Shown here: in pieces, positions 57,825 to 64,000 of the stretch
Position numbering within the stretch: the first letter of the stretch is position 1
How the letters are laid out: each line of letters starts with the position of its first letter
NCBI GenBank assembly: GCA_023525715.1
Contig: CM042015.1
Location: forward strand, 89,700,250 to 89,764,249
From: Cichorium intybus
Taxonomy: Eukaryota; Streptophyta; Magnoliopsida; Asterales; Asteraceae
DNA length: 64,000 nucleotides
Direction: 5' to 3'
Notes under the pieces: generated by a model
Told to the model about the DNA's origin: nothing
What the model saw: only the letters and a program-made list of their open reading frames with translations
The model's database searches: none
Program-made: the position numbers and the translations under genes

Positions 57825-60275
57825 TTATGTCGGCTCCTATACATTTTTATCCGCATCATATACTTCATGAAGTTTTCTTTTTAAATCTAATGGAGTTGAG
57901 ACAATGTTGGATATTGATGTAGATTTGTCAATAGTAAAACGAGTTAGATTCTCCCCAATTTCAGAAACACCGTCCTTTAATAAAAATTAATTGATAGACT
58001 AATTAATAATAAATAAAATCAGTGTGAACAAACTATAAAGTAAAAAAACATTGTGAATTATATTTTCTTGGGATTCGGAATCTAACGGTTCAACATGAAA
58101 GAATCAGAACCACCAACCTAAATAAAAAATAAGTAAAATTGAAAAACAAAAACAAAAATTAGTAAGCATATATAAATTTATTTGCAAAAAATCTTGTAAA
58201 CATTAATATAGAGTTTGCATATTCACTGCAGAGGAGGATTTTGTTTTTAAATTTACCAAGTATTTGTGCATCATTTGTTCTCCGTGATACGGAATACACA
58301 TTGGAATCGTTTTCGATGTTATACCTTTTAATATGAATTTTGAAAGCCATATATCTATTTTTCAAGTGATTAATCTCTTGCGGATACAATTTTAAATTAA
58401 GTCCACCCTGACAAACAAATAGCATAAATTAGTGAATTAAAGTAATGAAAATAAACAAAATTAATAAAAGTAATGTTAAAATTAGATTTATTTACTTTGA
58501 ATTTTTTTCTATTAATTCTTTCGCGGACTTATTCAATAGCTTGATCGCCTCATTGTTAAACAAAGTCAAAGTTATACTTACAGAACCATCTTGAACACAG
58601 AGAGGTATCATGAATCTATAAGATTAAAATGATAAAATTAATTATGATAATATAGTACATAAAATATTCTATGAAAAGTAGATAAATTTTAAAATAAAAT
58701 ACTAGGAACGAAGGATTTTTTTGGGATTTTTGCAGTTAAAATCGACACATTTTAAGATTTTCTTTCTTGGATCATACCAAAAGAATCGGGATCATCTGTT
58801 ATTAACCATTTCTAAACGGCTTTCGCATGATAGGATGTACAACCGACATAATACCATGCTTTATTTTAGTATACACCCTTGATTGTTCCGAGAATAATGA
58901 ACGTTTTTTCCTGGAATAAACTTAACATAATTATTACAATTAGATATATATTCGTAAGCTAATTTTATATGTTAAGAGTTTGAAGTACCTCTTTAGGTTT
59001 CGAAATGTTCACAATGCTCGTAAATTAATGAAGATTTATCTTCATCATCTGAAATGACTTTAAAGGAATTTTTTGTGATGCCATCGGATGAAGATGATTC
59101 TGCAATTCGAGTTACAAAATTGAGTAAATAATAAATATATAAATACTTTATAAAAATAAAAAATAAACAACATCAATAACATAATCAAAATATACCCACT
59201 TTTTTTTAAATTGCGTGATTTCATCAATGTCTCTATTCATGAAAATTTTTGTTGCATTAAAGTAAGTAGTAACACTTATATCACCTATAAAAAAATATGA
59301 AATAAATTGTGTTATTGTTAAATGTAATTTCAAATGGAATATTGATAGTCAAATAAGAAAACACAACCTCGATAAAAACTGATTTGTGCAAACTGTAAAA
59401 TAACTACCAATTGTGTATCTTTTCCATGCTTCGTTTTGTATTCATTTATTTGGTAAGCTTTAGTACCTCACAAAGTGACAGCCGGTAGAAATCAGAAATC
59501 TATATACGTTAGATAAACAATTATATTAATTAACATAACATGTTATATAGAAAATTAATAATCTGAAATTGTAAATCTTCAATGTTAAATCTCATTGTGT
59601 GTTTTTTCTTTATTAATGTTTCCTTTGTCTTCATATCTTCATGGCTGACAATCATTCTAATAATATCTAAAAAATTAAAAACATTTGTTAGTATCAGTTA
59701 ATTAATTATATAAATGAAGATGAATAATATAATAACAATGCAGTTGATATGATAATATAAAAAGTTTAACTAACCAAGTGATTTATTATGTGGATATCCT
59801 CCTACAATAATTGATTGAAAATCAACAAATTTAAATCCGTTCTTGACCTAGAAAAGTTGTGATAATTGGTCACAATTGTTCTCCAAAAAAACAAATTTTG
59901 TGTTTTTCGTCACTGTATGTAAAAGCAGATCATACATCTTCTAAAGAAGGTGATTTTATGTAGTAGGCTTTTCCTTCTTCCAGCATATGTTGGAATCTAA
60001 AACAATTTTTGTTATAACTTATAAACACGTTGCCTTAAATTATCATAACCTAAAAAAAATATTAAAAATATATAATATTGAAAAATAAATTAAAAAATTA
60101 TTAGAATAACTTAATAAATTACATCTTCATCTATAAATATCATGTCAATGGAATAAAAATCATTTACATATTCTCTTGATGGTTGTTTCTATATACGAAG
60201 GATGCCAACTCTCAGCATAATATGTTGATTCATAACATCTAGTTCTTTAATAAGTGTTATCTTTTTACCCTCCAT
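57825..60275 (-). pseudogene. RPA70-like gene, left arm
   Basis: The start ATG at 60275 encodes KKITLIKELDVMNQ then a stop (TAG) after GILRI. Further pieces read AWYYVGCTSYHAKAV (remains of the RPA zinc ribbon), RFMIPLCVQDGS and SITLTLFNNEAIKLLNKSAK (the DBD-C OB fold of RPA70, 58621-58500), then KLYPQEINHLKNRYMAFKIH (58425-58160). The end at 57825 aligns with the right-arm stop. Introns seem to separate the pieces. RPA70 binds single-stranded DNA; plant Helitrons often carry RPA70-like genes beside RepHel. Several stops make this copy non-functional. Confidence 0.8.
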
Positions 60276-60317
60276 CGGTCCCAAAAAATTTATAAATAAC
60301 AAAATACGCAGGAACAA

Positions 60318-62767
60318 ATGGAGGCTAAAAAGATAGCACTTATTAAAGAACTAGATGTTATGAATCAAGATATTACGCTAAAAGTTCGCATCCTTCGTAT
60401 ATGGAAACAATCGTCAAGCGAATATGTAAATGATTTTTTCCCGTTAAGATGATATTTATAGATGAAGAGGTAATTTATGAAGTTATTCTAATAATTTTTT
60501 ATTTTATTTTTTCAGTATTCTGTATTTTTAATATTCTTACATATTTTTGTTTTTTTAGGGTAAGATAATTCAAGGCAACGTGTTAAAACAAACTTTTTTT
60601 TAGATTCCAACATATGCTGGGAGAAGGAAAAGCCTACTACATAAAATAACCTTCTTTAGGCGATGTACGATCGGCTTTTACCTACAGCGACGTAAAACAC
60701 AAAATTTGTTTTTTCAGACAACAATTGTGACCAATTGTCACAACTTTTCTTGGTCAAAAAACATATTTAAATTTGTTGATTTTCAATCAATTATCTCACA
60801 TAATAAATCACTTGGTTAGTTAAGATTTTTATATTAACATATCAACTACATTGTTATTATATTATTCATCTTCATTTATATTATTAATTAACTAATACTA
60901 ACGAATGTTTTTAATTTTTTTTAGATATTATTGGAATGATTATCAGCTATGAAGATATGGAAACAAAAACATTAATAAAGAAAAACACACGATCGTATTT
61001 AAAATTGAAGATTCATAGTTTTGGATTATTAATTTTCTATATAACATGTTATATTAATTAATATAATTGTTTATCTAACATATAAAGATTTCTAGCAGGG
61101 GATTAGAATTGCCAGTCACTTTGTGGGGTACTAAAGCCTACCAAATAAATGAATACATAACGAAACATAGAAAAGATACACAATTTATAGTTATTTTACG
61201 CTTCGTTAAAATCAGTTTCTACAAGTTTGTGTTTTCTTATTTAACTATCAATCCATTTGAAATTACATTTAACAATGACACAATTTATTTTATATTTTTT
61301 TACAAGTGACATAAGTGTTACTACTTACTTTAATGCAACAAAATTTTCATGAATAGTGACATTGATGAAATCAAGCAACTAAAAAAAGAGTGAATATATT
61401 TTGATTATGTTGTTTATTTTTTTGTTTTTATAAAGTATTTATTATTTACTCAGTTTTGTAACTCTAATTGGAGAATCATCTTCATCCGGTTACATCACAA
61501 AAATTTCTCTAAAGTCATTTCAAATGATGAATATTTTCTAAATCTTCATGAATTTACGAACATTGTGAACATTTAGAAACCTAAAGAGGTACTTCAAACT
61601 CTTAACATATAAAATTGGCGTACGAATATATCAAATTGTATTAATTATGTTAATTTTATTCCAGGGAAAAAATGTTCATTATTCTCAGAACAATCAAGGG
61701 TGTATACCAAAATAAGCATGGTATTATCTCGGTTGTACATCATAGAGTGAAGGTCGTTGAGAAATGGTTAATAACAGATGACCCTGATTCTTCTTCTAGT
61801 ATGATCTAAGAAAAAAAATCTTAGAATGTATCAATGTTAACTGCAAAAATCCCAAAAAATCCTTTGTTTTAGGTATTTTATTTTAAAATTTATTTATTTT
61901 TCATGAATATTTTATGTACTATATTATAATAATTAATTTTATTATTCTAATCTTATAGATTCATGATACCTCTCTGTGTTCAAGATGGTTATGAAAGTAT
62001 AACTTTGACTTTGTTTGACAATGACGCGATCAAGCTATTGAATAAGTCCACAAAAGAATTAATAGATAAAAATTTCAAAGTAAATAAATCTAATTTTAAC
62101 ATTACTTTTATTAATTTTGTTTATTTTAATTACTTTAATTCACTAATTTTTGCTATTTGTTTACCAGGCTAGACTTAATTTGGAATTGTATCCGGAAGAG
62201 ATTAATCAATTGAAAAATAGATATGACTTTCAAAATTCATATTAAAATATATAATATCGAAAACAATTCCAATACATAATTCATATCACGGGTAACAAAT
62301 GATGCACAAATACTTGGTGAATTGAAAAAAAAAAAAGACTTCATCTGCTGCACGTAAATATGCAAACTCTATATTAATGTTTACTAGATTTTGTGTAAAT
62401 AAATTATATATTATTACTAATTTTTGTTTTTGTTTTTCAATTTTACTTATTATTTTTTATTTAGGTTGGTGGTTCCGATTCTTTCAACGTTGGACCGTTA
62501 GATTACGAATCCCAAGTAAATATGCATCACAAGGTTTTTTACTTTATAGTTTGTTCACACCGATTTTATTTATTATTAATTAGCTATCAATTAATTTATT
62601 ATTAATTTTTATTAGAGGACAGTGTTTCTGAAATTGGGGAAAATCTAACTCGTTCTACTATTGACAAATCTACATCAATATCCAACATTGTCTCAACTCC
62701 ATCAGATTTAAAAAGGAAACTTCATGAAGTGTATTCTGTGGATGATAATGCACAGGAGCCGACATAA
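60318..62767 (+). pseudogene. RPA70-like gene, right arm
   Basis: The start ATG at 60318 reads KKIALIKELDVMNQDITLKV, RILRIWKQ (typical N-terminal entry to the first OB fold). Pieces continue with FQHMLGEGKAYYIK, a degraded zinc ribbon segment near 61710-61800, MIPLCVQDGYESITLTLFDN (61963 on; DBD-C), LNLELYPEEINQLKNR, and a C-terminal tail TRSTIDKSTSISNIVSTPSD, KRKLHEV, ending TAA at 62767. Several in-frame stops and frameshifts are visible, for example after YYIK and within DYDFQNSY-like sequence. It mirrors 57825-60275. A role as a Helitron accessory protein is inferred from family knowledge, not from context here. Confidence 0.8.
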
Positions 62768-63273
62768 AAAACCGCCTTCTGTCAACAACTATCGATGCAG
62801 ATAAAAAAAACTTCTTATTCAAAAAATGATTTTTATTATCTTCCGAAAAACAATTTTTTTCTTTCTTTTTAAGTTTGCCAATTTTGACTACCGTCCTAAG
62901 GTTTTCCCACAAGCTTTTTTTACTTTGGTACATTACTTTTGATAATTTTAATTATTTTTTCAAGTTGTGGTCCCTTTGTGTGTTGTGTATTAGGGAGTCT
63001 GTATTTTTGTGTGTTTATATATTAGACAAGAAATATTACTTACAAATGGATGTGAACCTTTAACCTGTATAAGCAACACATGTGTGTAAAAATAGCAATG
63101 TACTTTCAATTTTGTTTTTTTATTTAATTTTTTTTGTGTCTTTAAATATGTATGTGTCTCTTTGTGTGTGTGTGTGTGTGTATGTTTGCTGCAATCAGTG
63201 TTATAATTAATAGAATTTGTGATAAGGCCAAAATTTATTCCCTCTCATTGATAACGGCATATATATAACATAA

Positions 63274-63319
63274 TTACAGACATAATTATAGATGAGCTCC
63301 TCTATAATTATGTCTGTAA
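63274..63319. other. perfect 19-bp hairpin
   Basis: TTACAGACATAATTATAGA (63274-63292) and its exact inverse (63301-63319) flank an 8-base spacer, TGAGCTCC. It lies just downstream (in minus-strand sense) of the copia pol relic, near where its 3' LTR would be expected. Its function is unknown. Confidence 0.85.
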
Positions 63320-63329
63320 GCTCGAGGTT

Positions 63330-64000
63330 CATGAATGTTTAGACTGGACCAAAAATCATTAAACAAAACTCGTGGGAGACCCTTCGTGAAGATATCAGCG
63401 AACTGGAATCAGGAGGGCATGCGTAACACCCGAATTTGGCCACGTTGCACTTTTTCACGAACAAAATAAATGTCGATTTCAATATGCTTTGTATGTTGAT
63501 GTTGAATAGGGTTTTGAGAGAGATAGATGGCACTAACGGTGTCACAATACACCTGTGACGTGTGTTTTTGGTGGCATACCATGTTCAAGTAGGAGGTTAC
63601 GCAGCTAACAGATTTTAGCTACGACATTAGCAACCCCTCGGTATTCCACCTCGGCGCTGGAGCGTGAGATAGTAGATTGGCGTTTGGAGGACCAGGAGAC
63701 CAAGTTGTCCCCTAAATAAACCAGTAGCCGGAAGTGGAGTGCCTGTTGTCCAGGCAGGCTGCCTAGTTAGCATCGGTGTAGGCGACGAGGTTGACTGGGG
63801 AGCTTGTGGACATGTGCAATCCCATACGAACGATGCCTTTACCATAACGAATAATGCGTTTGAGAGCATCCCAGTGAGCTGTTTTAGGGGCATGCATGTG
63901 CATGCACACTTGTTGGACATCATAGGATATGTCGGGCCTGGTGAAAGTCAGGTCCTGAAGAGCCCCAGCAAGGCTGCGATAGGTAGAGGGATTATCGATA
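63330..64000 (-). pseudogene. Copia-3 pol fragment (RT end and RNase H), cut by the window edge
   Basis: The minus strand encodes STYRSLAGALQDLTFTRPDI, QQVCMHMHAPKTAHWDALKR, then the RNase H start VAYTDAN, a TAG where copia elements have a tryptophan codon, AACLDNRHSTSGYW, a further TAG and a frameshift. Later parts (SWSSKRQSTISRSSAE, VEYRGVAN) are in another frame. The end (IQSILKSTFILFV, about 63440-63490) corresponds to the HIDIDxHFVR region but is also shifted. The element continues beyond 64000 and is non-functional. No LTR could be delimited on its left side. Confidence 0.8.

Larger units (their letters stand above)
57317..63203. repeat. 5.9-kb inverted repeat (palindrome) of two RPA70-like gene copies
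   Basis: The left arm (about 57317-60276) and right arm (about 60317-63203) are inverted copies. They share matching outer borders (CA/GT microsatellites next to TTGCAACAAACATA / TGTTTGCTGCAA) and a spacer of roughly 40 bp at 60277-60316. By eye the arms agree at roughly nine of ten positions or a little less, with no large indels. The coding spans in the two arms have almost equal lengths (2451 and 2450 bp). Genes in the arms diverge from the centre. Confidence 0.9.

Noticed and set aside
63627..63923. Apparent 98-residue minus ORF at the right end
   Set aside because: It is an out-of-frame reading of the degenerate Copia-3 RNase H region.
1..64000. CRISPR arrays, operons, ribosome-binding sites
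   Set aside because: The DNA is plant nuclear. Tandem repeats here (13246-13929, 46603-47028) have no spacer structure and bacterial signals are not applicable.

Overview
The window is nuclear DNA from a flowering plant. The evidence is multi-exon genes with GT..AG introns, abundant Ty1/copia and Ty3/gypsy LTR retrotransposons, Helitron ends with captured plant gene exons, a tRNA-derived SINE and plant-type F-box/LRR proteins. A eudicot such as an Asteraceae is my guess from overall style only. There are no bacterial features.

The gene content is a tandem, same-strand (minus) cluster of F-box/LRR genes. Each has a large F-box+LRR exon, a short intron, and a small second exon that starts (V/A)(V/L)SRLEA. 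Four copies look intact: 691-1976, 48224-49480, 51922-53144 and 54478-55628. Three are broken: 4511-10760 (internally deleted, with a copia element inside its intron), 11991-13240 (frameshift and lost splice donor, with a perfectly triplicated 228-bp upstream region), and 34717-35000 (exon 1 excised).

Between the F-box copies lie mobile elements. Copia-1 (4736-9958, minus) has gag-pol broken by one nonsense codon and one 1-nt deletion. A Ty3/gypsy chromovirus array (14473-34361, plus) is arranged internal-LTR-internal-LTR, and into it a young, apparently intact Copia-2 has inserted (19804-27431, minus; LTRs identical by eye, 5-bp target duplication, one 1343-codon gag-pol).

From 35.7 to 47.1 kb are two probable Helitrons whose 3' ends face each other (about 40324 and 41527). 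The first carries intron-containing fragments of a P4-ATPase (ALA flippase) gene and of RPN1 (26S proteasome). The second carries four exons of a peroxisomal-type long-chain acyl-CoA synthetase (LACS6/7-like). A SINE with a perfect 14-bp target duplication follows at 47121-47258.

The right end, 57317-63203, is a roughly 5.9-kb inverted repeat. Its two arms are head-to-head copies of an RPA70-like gene of the kind carried by plant Helitrons, with start codons only 42 bp apart. The window closes in a degenerate copia pol fragment (63330-64000, minus).

Functionally, the only host genes likely to act are the F-box proteins, presumed substrate adaptors of SCF ubiquitin ligases. Everything else is mobile DNA, gene relics or non-coding sequence. 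Percent identities and copy ages could not be computed and are judged by eye.
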